Assembly: GCF_042879035.1 (NCBI RefSeq)
Contig: NZ_JBIAOU010000014.1
Coordinates: forward strand, 62,001 to 126,000
DNA length: 64,000 bases
Direction of reading: 5' to 3'
From: Rhodococcus_G sp042879035
GTDB lineage: Bacteria > Actinomycetota > Actinomycetes > Mycobacteriales > Mycobacteriaceae
Part shown: in pieces, positions 35,375 through 44,328 of the stretch
Numbering within the stretch: position 1 is the first letter of the stretch
Layout of the letters: the number at the start of each line of letters is the position of its first letter
The notes under the pieces: generated by a model
The model's database searches: none
Told to the model about the DNA's origin: nothing
The model's input: only the letters and a program-made list of their open reading frames with translations
Position numbers and translations under genes: made by a program

Positions 35375-36949
35375 TCAGAACCGATCGGACGACGCGTCGA
35401 TCCAGTCGCTGCGCCAGGACTGCGGCGGGTCCTCGAGGAGTTCACCGTCCTGCAGCCACTCGTACAACTCGGCGTACGTCCTGGTGGTGTGGGCGTCGAT
35501 CCGCCGGTTCAGCATCGACGGATGCAGGTCGGCGAAACTGTCGGCGCCCATGGACGCGACCATCTGCGCGGCGCTCGCGACGGTCGCCTTCTGGAACCGG
35601 TACACCCGTGCCGACTTGTCCGGGACGTCGAGGGCGCGGGTGCGAGCCGGGTCCTGCGTCGTCACCCCGACCGGGCAGTGGTTGGTGTGGCAGGCCTGCG
35701 CCTGGATGCAGCCGACCGCGAACATCATCGCCCGGGCGGCGAGGGTGAAGTCGGCGCCCTGGATGATCCGCTTGACGATGTCGCTGCCGCTGGCGACCTT
35801 CCCGGAGGCGCCGATCCGGATCCGGTCGCGCAGCCCGGACCCGACGAGCGCGTTGTGCACCAGCATCAGCCCTTCGGTGAGCGGCATGCCCATGTGATCT
35901 TCGAATTCCACGGGCGCGGCGCCGGTTCCGCCCTCGGAGCCGTCGACGATGACGAAATCCGGGGTGATGTCGCGTTCGATCATCGCCTTGCAGATGCCGA
36001 GGAATTCGATGCGGGAACCGACACACAGTTTGAAACCGACCGGTTTGCCGCCGGACAGGGTGCGCAGCGTGACGATGAAGTCGATCAGCTCGTTCGGTGT
36101 CCCGAAGGCACTGTGCGACGGCGGTGACACCACGGTGACGCCGACCGGGACGCCGCGGGTCTCGGCGATCTCCGGGGACACCTTGGCGCCCGGAAGCACC
36201 CCGCCCAGACCGGGTTTCGCGCCCTGCGACAGCTTGATGGAGATCGCCTTCACCTGCGGGTCGACGGCTTTCGCCGCGAACAGCTCCGGGTCGAAGCTGC
36301 CGTCCTCGGTGCGGCAGCCGAAGTAGCCGGACCCGATCTCCCAGATCAGGTCACCGCCGTGCTTGCGGTGGTACGGGCTGATGCCGCCCTCTCCGGTGTC
36401 GTGGGCGAATCCCCCCTGCGCCGCACCGGCGTTCAGCGCCTCGATCGCGTTCGCGGACAACGATCCGAAGCTCATCGCCGAGACGTTCATCAGCGCGATG
36501 TCGTACGGCTGTGTGCAGTGCGGGCCGCCGAGTCGAACCCGGGGCGTCAGGTCGGTGGCGTGGCGGGCGCGCAGGGAGTGCGTCATGAACTCGTACCCCG
36601 GTGCGTGCACGTCGCGTTCGGTGCCGAACGGCTCCGCGTCCTTGGTGCCCTTGGCTCGCTCGTAGACCAGGTCGCGGGTCTCACGATCGAACGGTGTTCC
36701 GTCGGTGGATGATTCGATGAAGTACTGCTGGATCTCCGGACGGATCCGTTCGAGCTGGAAGCGGGCGTGGCCGAGGATCGGGTAGTTGCGCAGGATGCTG
36801 TGGGTGCGCTGAAGCAGGTCGTACGTCCCGGTGACCGCGAGCAGCAGCACCAGTGCCGCGAGGATCCAGAACCCCCACCCGGCGATCGGTGCGAGCGCGC
36901 CCAGCGCCACGCCGACCACCCAGACCCCGGCCACGATCAGCCACCTCAC
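35375..36949 (-). CDS. FMN-binding glutamate synthase family protein
   Basis: A 524-aa protein with two N-terminal membrane helices (within residues 1-45) and a GltS-type FMN/iron-sulfur barrel. Visible signatures are MSFGSLSANAIEALNAGA, KLSQGAKPGLGG, VDGSEGGTGAAP and the cluster cysteines in CIQAQACHTNHCPVGV. It lacks the glutaminase domain of full glutamate synthase, so it may oxidise or aminate another substrate; the stand-alone family has no settled role. GTG 36949 has GGGAG 6 nt upstream and is preferred over GTG 36976. It diverges from the methyltransferase gene. Confidence 0.85.
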   Translation of the reverse strand: MRWLIVAGVWVVGVALGALAPIAGWGFWILAALVLLLAVTGTYDLLQRTHSILRNYPILGHARFQLERIRPEIQQYFIESSTDGTPFDRETRDLVYERAKGTKDAEPFGTERDVHAPGYEFMTHSLRARHATDLTPRVRLGGPHCTQPYDIALMNVSAMSFGSLSANAIEALNAGAAQGGFAHDTGEGGISPYHRKHGGDLIWEIGSGYFGCRTEDGSFDPELFAAKAVDPQVKAISIKLSQGAKPGLGGVLPGAKVSPEIAETRGVPVGVTVVSPPSHSAFGTPNELIDFIVTLRTLSGGKPVGFKLCVGSRIEFLGICKAMIERDITPDFVIVDGSEGGTGAAPVEFEDHMGMPLTEGLMLVHNALVGSGLRDRIRIGASGKVASGSDIVKRIIQGADFTLAARAMMFAVGCIQAQACHTNHCPVGVTTQDPARTRALDVPDKSARVYRFQKATVASAAQMVASMGADSFADLHPSMLNRRIDAHTTRTYAELYEWLQDGELLEDPPQSWRSDWIDASSDRF

Positions 36950-36990
36950 CCGATGCTCCCTTCGACGGTTCTGCACCTAGTCTGGACCAG

Positions 36991-37566
36991 GTGACACGGT
37001 GGGAGAGGGAGCGGGGGGAGGACGCATCGCGCGCCTACGTCGCACGGTTCGAGGAGCTGGCGGCGTCGGGTACGGATCTGCACGGCGAGGCACGGATGGT
37101 CGACGCGGTCCTCGCGCGCGGCTCGTGGGTACTCGACGCGGGCTGCGGCACCGGACGCGTCGGCGCCGAACTGGCCCGGCGAGGGCATCGGGTCACCGGC
37201 GTCGACCTCGATCCGATCCTCCTCGACGCGGCCCGGGCGACCGGGTTGCTGACGGTGGTCCGGTCCGACCTCGCCGAACTCGACCTGCCGGGCGAACGGT
37301 TCGACGCGGTGGTGGCCGCGGGCAACGTGATGATCTTTCTCGAACCGGGCACGGAGGCGGCGGTCTGCCGGCGCCTGGCCCGGCACCTGGCGCCGGGCGG
37401 TGTGCTGATCGCCGGGTTCGCGACCGATCACACCTACACCGTGGACCGTTTCGACCGGGATCTGACCGCGGCGGGACTCGAGGTGGAGCACCGCTTCGCC
37501 ACCTGGGATCTGCGGCCGTGGCGCGCCGACGCACCCTGGGCGGTGACCGTCGCCCGGGCGGGGTGA
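36991..37566 (+). CDS. Class I SAM-dependent methyltransferase
   Basis: A 191-aa Rossmann methyltransferase with motif I VLDAGCGTGRVGAEL, the acidic ribose-binding VTGVDLDP and a downstream FDAVVAAGN strand. The substrate is unknown. The start is GTG, 7 nt after TAGTCT (TANNNT), which suggests a leaderless message. It lies about 40 nt before ychF on the same strand. Confidence 0.85.
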   Translation: MTRWERERGEDASRAYVARFEELAASGTDLHGEARMVDAVLARGSWVLDAGCGTGRVGAELARRGHRVTGVDLDPILLDAARATGLLTVVRSDLAELDLPGERFDAVVAAGNVMIFLEPGTEAAVCRRLARHLAPGGVLIAGFATDHTYTVDRFDRDLTAAGLEVEHRFATWDLRPWRADAPWAVTVARAG

Positions 37567-37603
37567 CCGCGCGGTTTCCGCCGGTCCGTAGAATCTGCAG
37601 ACT

Positions 37604-38683
37604 GTGAGCCTTACCCTCGGAATCGTCGGCCTTCCCAACGTCGGCAAGTCGACCCTTTTCAACGCGCTGACCCAGAACGACGTGCTGGCCGCGAACTACC
37701 CGTTCGCGACGATCGAGCCCAACGTCGGACTGGTGGAACTGCCCGATCCGCGGCTGAACAAGCTCGCCGAGATCTTCGGTTCCGAGCGGATCCTGCCCGC
37801 GACCGTGTCGTTCGTCGACATCGCAGGCATCGTCAAGGGCGCGTCCGAAGGCGCCGGCCTGGGCAACAAGTTCCTCGCGAACATCCGCGAGGCCGACGCC
37901 ATCTGCCAGGTCGTGCGTGTGTTCGCCGACGACGACGTCGTGCACGTCGACGGCCGCGTCGACCCGGCGTCCGACATCGAGGTGATCGAGACCGAGCTCG
38001 TCATCGCCGACATGCAGACCCTCGAGAAGGCGCTGCCGCGTCTCGAGAAGGAAGCGAAGAAGAACAAGGAGCTCAAGCCCCTGCACGAGGAGGCCGTCAA
38101 GGCTCAGACGTTCCTCGACGAGGGCAAGACCCTGTTCAGCGTCAAGGACAAGCTGGACTTCGGTCTGCTCCGTGAGCTGAGCCTGCTCACCACCAAGCCG
38201 TTTCTGTACGTCTTCAACGCCGACGAGGCCGTCCTCACCGACGAGGCGAAGGTCGCCGAGCTCCGCGCGTCCGTCGCGCCCGCCGACTCCGTCTTCCTCG
38301 ACGCGAAGGTCGAGCAGGAACTCCTCGAACTCGACGAGGAGGACCGGCAGGAGATGCTCGACTCCATCGGCCAGACCGAGCCCGGCCTGCACGCCCTCGC
38401 CCGTGTCGGCTTCCACACGCTCGGCCTCCAGACCTACCTCACCGCAGGCCCGAAGGAAGCCCGCGCCTGGACCATCCACAAGGGCGACACCGCCCCCCAG
38501 GCCGCCGGCGTCATCCACACCGACTTCGAACGCGGCTTCATCAAGGCCGAGATCGTCTCCTTCGACGACCTCGTCGACGCCGGCTCCATGAACGCCGCCA
38601 AGGCCGCAGGCAAGGTGCGGATGGAGGGCAAGGAGTACATCATGCAGGACGGGGACGTGGTGGAGTTCCGCTTCAACGTGTAG
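37604..38683 (+). CDS. ychF: Redox-regulated ATPase YchF (Obg-like)
   Basis: A 359-aa universally conserved P-loop ATPase of the OLA1/YchF family that associates with ribosomes. G1 is GLPNVGKST, G3 VDIAGIVKGASEGAGLGN, a coiled-coil insert spans about 135-165, and the C-terminal TGS-like domain has FIKAEIVSFDDL. GTG 37604 lies 9 nt after TAGAAT, a plausible leaderless promoter. A hairpin 45 nt after the stop may end transcription. Confidence 0.95.
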   Translation: MSLTLGIVGLPNVGKSTLFNALTQNDVLAANYPFATIEPNVGLVELPDPRLNKLAEIFGSERILPATVSFVDIAGIVKGASEGAGLGNKFLANIREADAICQVVRVFADDDVVHVDGRVDPASDIEVIETELVIADMQTLEKALPRLEKEAKKNKELKPLHEEAVKAQTFLDEGKTLFSVKDKLDFGLLRELSLLTTKPFLYVFNADEAVLTDEAKVAELRASVAPADSVFLDAKVEQELLELDEEDRQEMLDSIGQTEPGLHALARVGFHTLGLQTYLTAGPKEARAWTIHKGDTAPQAAGVIHTDFERGFIKAEIVSFDDLVDAGSMNAAKAAGKVRMEGKEYIMQDGDVVEFRFNV

Positions 38684-38988
38684 AACCCCAGGTCAGCTGC
38701 CTATTTGAGGCCGTCCGTCCGCAGCAGAACCCGCAGAGGTCCGGAACAGCTCGTCCGCGGCCCTGCGGGTTTTGTCGTCCGCGTCGGGCCAGAGGTGGCT
38801 GTCTCACCGCGCTGATGGAGGGCGTTGTGCAGAAACCGGTCGTGCCGCTCGTGCGCGGCTGGGCGCGCGTCACGTGGGGCCTGGAAGCTGTCGGCCTGTC
38901 ACACAGAATCGTGGTCGATGAGCTGGACGGGGCGGGCTTTGTCACAGCGCTTCGTGTTTCGCGCCGATCGCATGCCGGGAGCACGCGA
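38684..38988. other. Intergenic stretch after ychF, no gene seen
   Basis: About 300 bp between converging ychF and the ABC exporter operon. Apart from the terminator-like hairpin at 38728-38773 I see no conserved feature. The base composition shifts here toward the exporter region, so this may be a boundary of accessory DNA. Confidence 0.5.
38728..38773 (+). terminator. Intrinsic terminator after ychF
   Basis: Arms AACCCGCAG (38728-38736) and CTGCGGGTT (38763-38771) are perfect complements around a 26-nt loop, followed by a short T run. The long loop lowers confidence. Confidence 0.5.
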
Positions 38989-40887
38989 CTACGCGGTCAC
39001 ACCCGAGGTGACGAGGTCGGGATCGGAATCCCCGTCCGGAGCGTAGCCGCCGACTTCGTCCGCGACCGCGCCGCCGTGGTCGGCGCTGCCGATCTCTCGC
39101 CGACCGGCAGTCCATGCGGACCACAGGTGGTGGTAGATCCCGCCAACAGCGAGCAGGTCGTCATGGGTGCCCTGCTCCACGACCTGCCCCGCGTCCATGA
39201 CGAGAATGTTGTCGGCGCGCGAGGCCTGGTCCAGGCGGTGTGCCACCACCAGGGCCGAACGATCACGGGTCACCGCGTCAGCGGCATCCTCCAACGCCCC
39301 CGCCCCAGCGGAGCCGGCCTCGGCAGTCGCCTCGTCCATGACGACGATGGCCGGGTCGAGAAGCAGAACGCGAGCCAGCGCCAGCTGCTGAGCGGCCACC
39401 GGCTCCAACTGGATGCCACGCGCGCCGACCACGGTGTCGAGCCCCTGAGGAAGCCGGTCGAACCATGAGCGGGCATCTACCAGATCGAGTACCGAACGGA
39501 GCTCTGCATCGGTGGCATCGGGCTTGGCGAGGGTCATGTCCTGGCGCAGGGTTCCGGAGAAGACGTGCACTTCCTGGCTGACCATGGCGAGACGCGCGAT
39601 GCGCTCACGGTCGGACAGTGCCGACACGGGGTGTCCGTCGACGAGCACCTCACCCTCGTCGGGTATGTGCAGTCCCGCCAGCAGCGCTGCCACCGTGGTC
39701 TTTCCGGCCCCTGACGCGCCCACGACGGCGACGGTCTCGCCCGGGGTGATGGTCAGGTTGATGTTGCGTACGGCCCAGGCGCCGCCGTAGCTGAAGCTGA
39801 CGTTGCGCAGCTCGACGTGCCCTCGGGGAGCATCGGCGCCGCTGTCGGGTACCGGCACCGGCGGATCGGAGACCACGCCCACGACACGTGCCAGCGAGGC
39901 GTACCCGGACTGCACGACGTCGAGCACGCGCATGAACGTGTTCAAGGGGCCGCGCAGCCGGATGATCATGAGCACCGCCCCGGTCACGGCGCCCACGGTG
40001 AGGGCGCCGGTGGACACCAGGCGGTAACCCACCGACAGCGCGATCGTCAGCATGAGGAACTCGGCACCGAGCATCCAGACGTTGAGGACGAGCATCGTGG
40101 TGCGAGCCCTGATGCCCTTGCGGACCACCCCCCACGAGGCGTTCTCGATGTCGGTGTGGACGCGGTCTTCCATCGAGAACGCACGCACCGTCGCGCGACC
40201 GCGGATGGCCTCCAGGACGCGGCGGGCCCGCTCGGCCATGGCGGCGCGCTCGGCGGCATAGCGCCCGGGAGCCTTGGCGAGGTAGAGGCGCGCGGCAACG
40301 TAGTACACCGGCGCGACGATCACCGGGATGATCAGAAAATGCCAGTCCAGCACGAACAGGGCGACGACGGTGGCAATGACCGTGAACAGTGAGGTGGACA
40401 GCGTCGGCAGGGTCTCCGTGACGGCGGCGGACAGCTCGGCGACGTCATCGGTGGAACGGCTGACCAGATCGCCTGCGCCTGCATCCTCGACTCGGTGGGT
40501 GGGCAGTCCCAGAGCGGTGCCGACCATGTCCTGGCGCAGGTTCGCGATCACGCGCTCGGACAGCCGTGACACCAGATAGAAGCCGCAGGCGTTCATGACC
40601 GCGCCGGCGATCGCGGCGGACATCAGACCTGCGCCGATCAGCCACAGCGATCGCTGGGTGTGGTCCGCCATCAGGTCCACGATCCGGCCCATCAACTGCG
40701 GCACCAGCACACCGGCGTACGCGCCGAGACCGAGCAGCACCAGAGCGAGCAGGAACAACAGCTTGGCGTGGCGGACCCGGCCCAGCTGACGCGCCACCTC
40801 ACGCCGCACCTGCCTCAGCGTGGCCAGGGGGAACCGAAGGGCGGTGTCGGCCTTGGCGGGTGGTCTCGCGCTCGTCGACGGATTCAT
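38989..40887 (-). CDS. ABC exporter half-transporter with degenerate signature motif
   Basis: A 632-aa permease-ATPase. Six membrane helices (residues 40-330) are followed by an NBD with Walker A GASGAGKTT, Q-loop MVSQEV, Walker B VVMDEAT with catalytic Glu, and H-loop VVAHRLD. The LSGGQ signature is replaced by QLEPVAAQQ and the D-loop (normally ALD-like) by AEAGSAG. It therefore supplies all ATP-binding and catalytic residues but not the signature. ATG 40887 overlaps the stop of the partner gene by 4 nt. A heterodimer with that partner would have one composite ATPase site. The substrate is unknown; the drug, peptide and siderophore exporter families share this fold. Confidence 0.85.
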   Translation of the reverse strand: MNPSTSARPPAKADTALRFPLATLRQVRREVARQLGRVRHAKLLFLLALVLLGLGAYAGVLVPQLMGRIVDLMADHTQRSLWLIGAGLMSAAIAGAVMNACGFYLVSRLSERVIANLRQDMVGTALGLPTHRVEDAGAGDLVSRSTDDVAELSAAVTETLPTLSTSLFTVIATVVALFVLDWHFLIIPVIVAPVYYVAARLYLAKAPGRYAAERAAMAERARRVLEAIRGRATVRAFSMEDRVHTDIENASWGVVRKGIRARTTMLVLNVWMLGAEFLMLTIALSVGYRLVSTGALTVGAVTGAVLMIIRLRGPLNTFMRVLDVVQSGYASLARVVGVVSDPPVPVPDSGADAPRGHVELRNVSFSYGGAWAVRNINLTITPGETVAVVGASGAGKTTVAALLAGLHIPDEGEVLVDGHPVSALSDRERIARLAMVSQEVHVFSGTLRQDMTLAKPDATDAELRSVLDLVDARSWFDRLPQGLDTVVGARGIQLEPVAAQQLALARVLLLDPAIVVMDEATAEAGSAGAGALEDAADAVTRDRSALVVAHRLDQASRADNILVMDAGQVVEQGTHDDLLAVGGIYHHLWSAWTAGRREIGSADHGGAVADEVGGYAPDGDSDPDLVTSGVTA

Positions 40888-42476
40888 CGGGCGGCCCCCA
40901 CCAGCAGCTCCTCCGCTGTTGCCCCCAGGTCCACCACGCTCAGGTGGTTGGCCGCCACGGCGTTCCATGCCGGGGCCTCGCTGAACACGAGCGTGATCTT
41001 GCCTGCCCGGTGCCGGGACACCCGCTCGGCGAGGTTCTGCTCCGTCACCGAGTCCACCGCGGTGGTTGGATCCTGCAGCACGAGGACCTCGGGGTCGAAG
41101 GCGATGGCCCGTGCCAGGGCCACGCGCTGGCGCTGACCGCCGGACAGCATGCGTCCGTTCTCGCCGACGCGCTTGTCGGGGCCCTCGGGGATGTCATCGC
41201 AGCAGGCGACGCGGAGTGCCTCCTCGGCGGTCGCCCGGTCGGGGTGGACGTTGTCGGCGACGCTGCCGTCGAACAGGTCAGCCGCGTGCGGGACGACGAT
41301 CACCCTGGTCCGGGGCAGCGACTCCAGCTGGGAGATCAGCTCGTGGTCGGTGCCGCGTACGACGGTGAGACCCGTCGGCAGGGCCTCCATGAACCGAGAG
41401 GTCCTGGTGGCGTCGACCTCTGTGGTGCGCTCGAAGCCTGCCCCGAGAACCTCGCGGATACGCCTTCCGGATGCCTCGGCCGAGGCCCAGCGTGAGGCGA
41501 GGTTCCTGCCGAACATGGTCATCGGAGTGATGAGGAACTGGGTCAGGCCGACGACCGTGATGAGTTCACCGATGGTCACGTGCCCGTTGAGTGCGAACGC
41601 GCCGGTGGTGATGCCGACGGCGGAGACGAAGATCGCGCCGGCGGCCTCCGTGGCCCCGTTGAGACGCGCCTCGGCGGCATTGGCGTGAATGGTCTTGTCA
41701 TAGGCGATGTCCGAGACCTCGTCATAGCGACCCCGGACGGTGACGATCGCGCCCAGGCCCTTCAGGATGCGCAATCCCTGCACCACATCCGCGGCGGTCG
41801 CCGCGGCCTGAGCGATCGCATGCTGACGTGCCACCGAACGACTCTGCAGCGGGCGGGCCACCCGGAGGGCCACGATCACCAGGAGCGGACCGCCGACGAG
41901 GGTGGCCAGGCTCAGCCAGGGACTGATGGTGAACATCATGATGGCGCCGTAGACGATGGCCGCCGCCTCGGCCACAGGCATGACCGTCATCATCACGATC
42001 TCGCCGACCCGGCTGGTGTCCGACGATGCGATCGACAGCAATCCGCCTGCGGTGCGCTCACGGCCGGCGAACCCACGCGGATCCTGGATGCGGTCGGTGA
42101 CCATGGTGCGCAGATCATGGCTGACCAGCTGCTGACTGCGGATCAGCATGAAGCGAGCGATCCAGTTCACGCCGATGGCGAGCACGAAAAGGCAGCCCAG
42201 AACCAGGATCCAGAATCCCAGTCGGCCGGGTGACGAGGTGGCGACGGCCTCATCCACTGCCCTGCCCACGACGACGGGCGTCAGGCCGTTGCAGACGAAG
42301 GCGACCGCCATGCCGCCCGAGGCGACGAAGCTCCACGGACGCTGCGAGAGCGCTACCTTCAGTGTCCACCGTCGTGCGTCGAGCGCAGGCATCTTGGACG
42401 GTCGCCCGCCCGGTCCGGGTAGCGCCGAATAGTCGACGTTACTGTCCTTTCCGGCAGCCTGAGGGATGACCAGCAC
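40884..42476 (-). CDS. ABC exporter half-transporter lacking Walker A
   Basis: A 530-aa permease-ATPase, shorter than usual because its NBD has lost the Walker A segment: after LPTGLTVVRGTDHELISQL it goes straight to VIVVPHAADLFDGSVADNV. The Q-loop Gln is His, the catalytic Glu after Walker B is Pro (LVLQDPTT) and the H-loop is missing (LVFSEAP). Yet signature LSGGQRQRVALARA and D-loop AVDS are intact. This is the mirror image of the partner downstream. The start is GTG 42476, probably leaderless; MPALDARR at 42392 is an alternative. First gene of the pair. Confidence 0.85.
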   Translation of the reverse strand: MLVIPQAAGKDSNVDYSALPGPGGRPSKMPALDARRWTLKVALSQRPWSFVASGGMAVAFVCNGLTPVVVGRAVDEAVATSSPGRLGFWILVLGCLFVLAIGVNWIARFMLIRSQQLVSHDLRTMVTDRIQDPRGFAGRERTAGGLLSIASSDTSRVGEIVMMTVMPVAEAAAIVYGAIMMFTISPWLSLATLVGGPLLVIVALRVARPLQSRSVARQHAIAQAAATAADVVQGLRILKGLGAIVTVRGRYDEVSDIAYDKTIHANAAEARLNGATEAAGAIFVSAVGITTGAFALNGHVTIGELITVVGLTQFLITPMTMFGRNLASRWASAEASGRRIREVLGAGFERTTEVDATRTSRFMEALPTGLTVVRGTDHELISQLESLPRTRVIVVPHAADLFDGSVADNVHPDRATAEEALRVACCDDIPEGPDKRVGENGRMLSGGQRQRVALARAIAFDPEVLVLQDPTTAVDSVTEQNLAERVSRHRAGKITLVFSEAPAWNAVAANHLSVVDLGATAEELLVGAAR

Positions 42477-42484
42477 GAGCGCAA

Positions 42485-42490
42485 ATGTTA
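42485..42490 (-). promoter_or_regulatory. Likely -10 element of the ABC exporter operon
   Basis: TAACAT on the minus strand lies 8 nt before the GTG start, with no Shine-Dalgarno sequence, which fits a leaderless message. It sits in a short imperfect repeat (ATGT-TAC-ACAT) that could be an operator. Confidence 0.4.
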
Positions 42491-42667
42491 CACATGCGAA
42501 CTATCGCGGCCAGGCTGTCGGGTCGCTGTGCGTGCCGAGGTCGAGGGCGCCGGGGCCGGAGTTCTGGGGTGGTCGAGATCCTCCGGCTGTTCTCGGTGCC
42601 CACCCGCGGCGTCGACGCCCGATGGTTCCGTCGAGCACCTGCCGATTCTCGTCATCGTCGCCGGCGA

Positions 42668-44125
42668 CTACGAGGCGGTGAGAGCCGCTGAGCGCTTGCG
42701 CTGGTCGGCGACTGCCACCGCGAGGGTCGCGAGCACGACCGCCGCGATCGAGGTGAGGGCGACGATCATGGCGGCGTCCCAGGATGTCCGTTGCTGCGTG
42801 GCGAAGAAGATCGCCGTGATCATCGCGATGCCGATGGCGGTGCCGATCCGTTGTGATGTCTGGACCAGCCCGCCGGCGCTGCCGGATTGTCCGACGGGAA
42901 CGTCCATCATGGTGAGCGTCTGGTTCGGCGAGATGATCGCTCCCTGGGCGATGCCCATGAGGGACAGCGTCGGCAGCAGCCACCACAGGCTGGTGCCGGC
43001 GGCGCCGTGGGCCCAGATCACGCCGATGCCGGCGCCCAGTCCGCCGAGTGCGACGACGGCACCGGCGATGACGATCCGGCGGCCGTACCCGGTCACCCGG
43101 GAGCCGGCCCACTGCGCGGCGAAGGCGGCGCACAGGGCGGAGGGCAGGCCGAGGAGTCCGGCCTGCAGTGCCGAGAAGCCCGCTCCCTGCTGGGTGTACA
43201 TCGCGACCAGGACCCACACGCTGGTGGTCCCGAGATAGTAGAGGCCGCCGATGATGTTGCCGAGCGCGAACGAGGGAATGCGGAACAGCGCGAGGTCGAC
43301 CATCGGTGCCCGGCCGCGGTGGAGGTAGGTGCGTTCCCAGCGGATCCACCACGCCGACAGTGCCGCGCTCACCGGGAGGAGCCACCACGTCCAGGGGTGC
43401 TGCCGACCATTGACGAAGGGGAGGAGGAGCGTCAGGATGCTCAGTCCCAGCAGCACGCAGCCCACCGGATCGAGGTCGTGTCGGGCGCGGGCGTTGCGGC
43501 GCTCGGTGGTTGCCGGCCAGGGGCGCGGAAACCATGCCGCCGCCAGGATCAGTGTGGCAACTCCCAGGGGAGCGTTCAGCAGGAAGGTCCACCGCCACCC
43601 GGTGTCCGCCCCGAACAGGGCGACGAACGCCCCGCCGAGCAGGGGTCCGACGGCGACGGAGACCCCGGAGACCGCGCCGAAGAACCCGTAGGCCCTGCCG
43701 AGTTCGCGCCCTCGGAAGTGGCGTTGCATCATGCCCATCACCTGTGGGGTGACGAGCCCGGAACCTGCGCCCTGGACGAAGCGGGCCACGACCAGGCCCG
43801 TGGGCTCGACGGCCAGGCCCGCTGCGACGGAGGCGAGGGTGAACGTCGCGACTCCCGCGGCGAAGAGGGCGCCGCGCCCGAGCACATCGCCGGCCCTCCC
43901 GGCTGCGACCAGGACGATGCCGAAGGTGAGCGCGTAGCCGGACAGCACCCACTGGAGGTCGGCCTGTGACGCACCGATGCCGGACTGAACGGTCGGCAGG
44001 ACGACGTTCACGATGCTGATGCCCACCAGCGACATGAACTGGGCGGTGAGGAGGACGGCCAGGATGCGCCAGCGCGCCGTGTCCGGCGTCGTCTCCGGCG
44101 TCAATTCCTGGTGGGCGGGGTGCAC
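42668..44125 (-). CDS. MFS drug exporter, DHA2 (EmrB/QacA) type
   Basis: A 485-aa transporter with 14 hydrophobic helices. Typical marks are DLQWVLSGYALTFG and GRAGDVLGRG (motif A) and GAVSGVSVAVGPLLGG (motif C, antiporter). Proton-driven efflux of hydrophobic drugs is the family role. The start is GTG 44125 with GAGG close upstream. It is divergent from the quinone oxidoreductase gene across a strong 23-bp palindrome, suggesting one regulator controls both. Confidence 0.88.
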   Translation of the reverse strand: MHPAHQELTPETTPDTARWRILAVLLTAQFMSLVGISIVNVVLPTVQSGIGASQADLQWVLSGYALTFGIVLVAAGRAGDVLGRGALFAAGVATFTLASVAAGLAVEPTGLVVARFVQGAGSGLVTPQVMGMMQRHFRGRELGRAYGFFGAVSGVSVAVGPLLGGAFVALFGADTGWRWTFLLNAPLGVATLILAAAWFPRPWPATTERRNARARHDLDPVGCVLLGLSILTLLLPFVNGRQHPWTWWLLPVSAALSAWWIRWERTYLHRGRAPMVDLALFRIPSFALGNIIGGLYYLGTTSVWVLVAMYTQQGAGFSALQAGLLGLPSALCAAFAAQWAGSRVTGYGRRIVIAGAVVALGGLGAGIGVIWAHGAAGTSLWWLLPTLSLMGIAQGAIISPNQTLTMMDVPVGQSGSAGGLVQTSQRIGTAIGIAMITAIFFATQQRTSWDAAMIVALTSIAAVVLATLAVAVADQRKRSAALTAS

Positions 44126-44217
44126 GTGTCCTCATCTGCTGTCCGAATTCCTGCGGCCGAGGCTCGGGTTCGAGTGGTCAGCATGCCATGGGGAGGAGCG
44201 GGAACTGTACGACCGAT

Positions 44218-44240
44218 TTGGTCATTCACTATGACCAAAA
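44218..44240. promoter_or_regulatory. 23-bp palindromic operator between exporter and quinone oxidoreductase
   Basis: Perfect 9-bp arms TTTGGTCAT and ATGACCAAA flank a 5-bp spacer. The position between divergent genes and the symmetry suit a TetR- or MarR-type dimer. No regulator gene is adjacent in this window, so it must be encoded elsewhere. Confidence 0.7.
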
Positions 44241-44328
44241 AGGTAATTGGAGAACCGCTGCTGGTGTGTCTACGGTAATGAAATCGTTTCCCCTGTGGTC
44301 CGCCATGGACCGAGTAGGAAGGCCCCCC

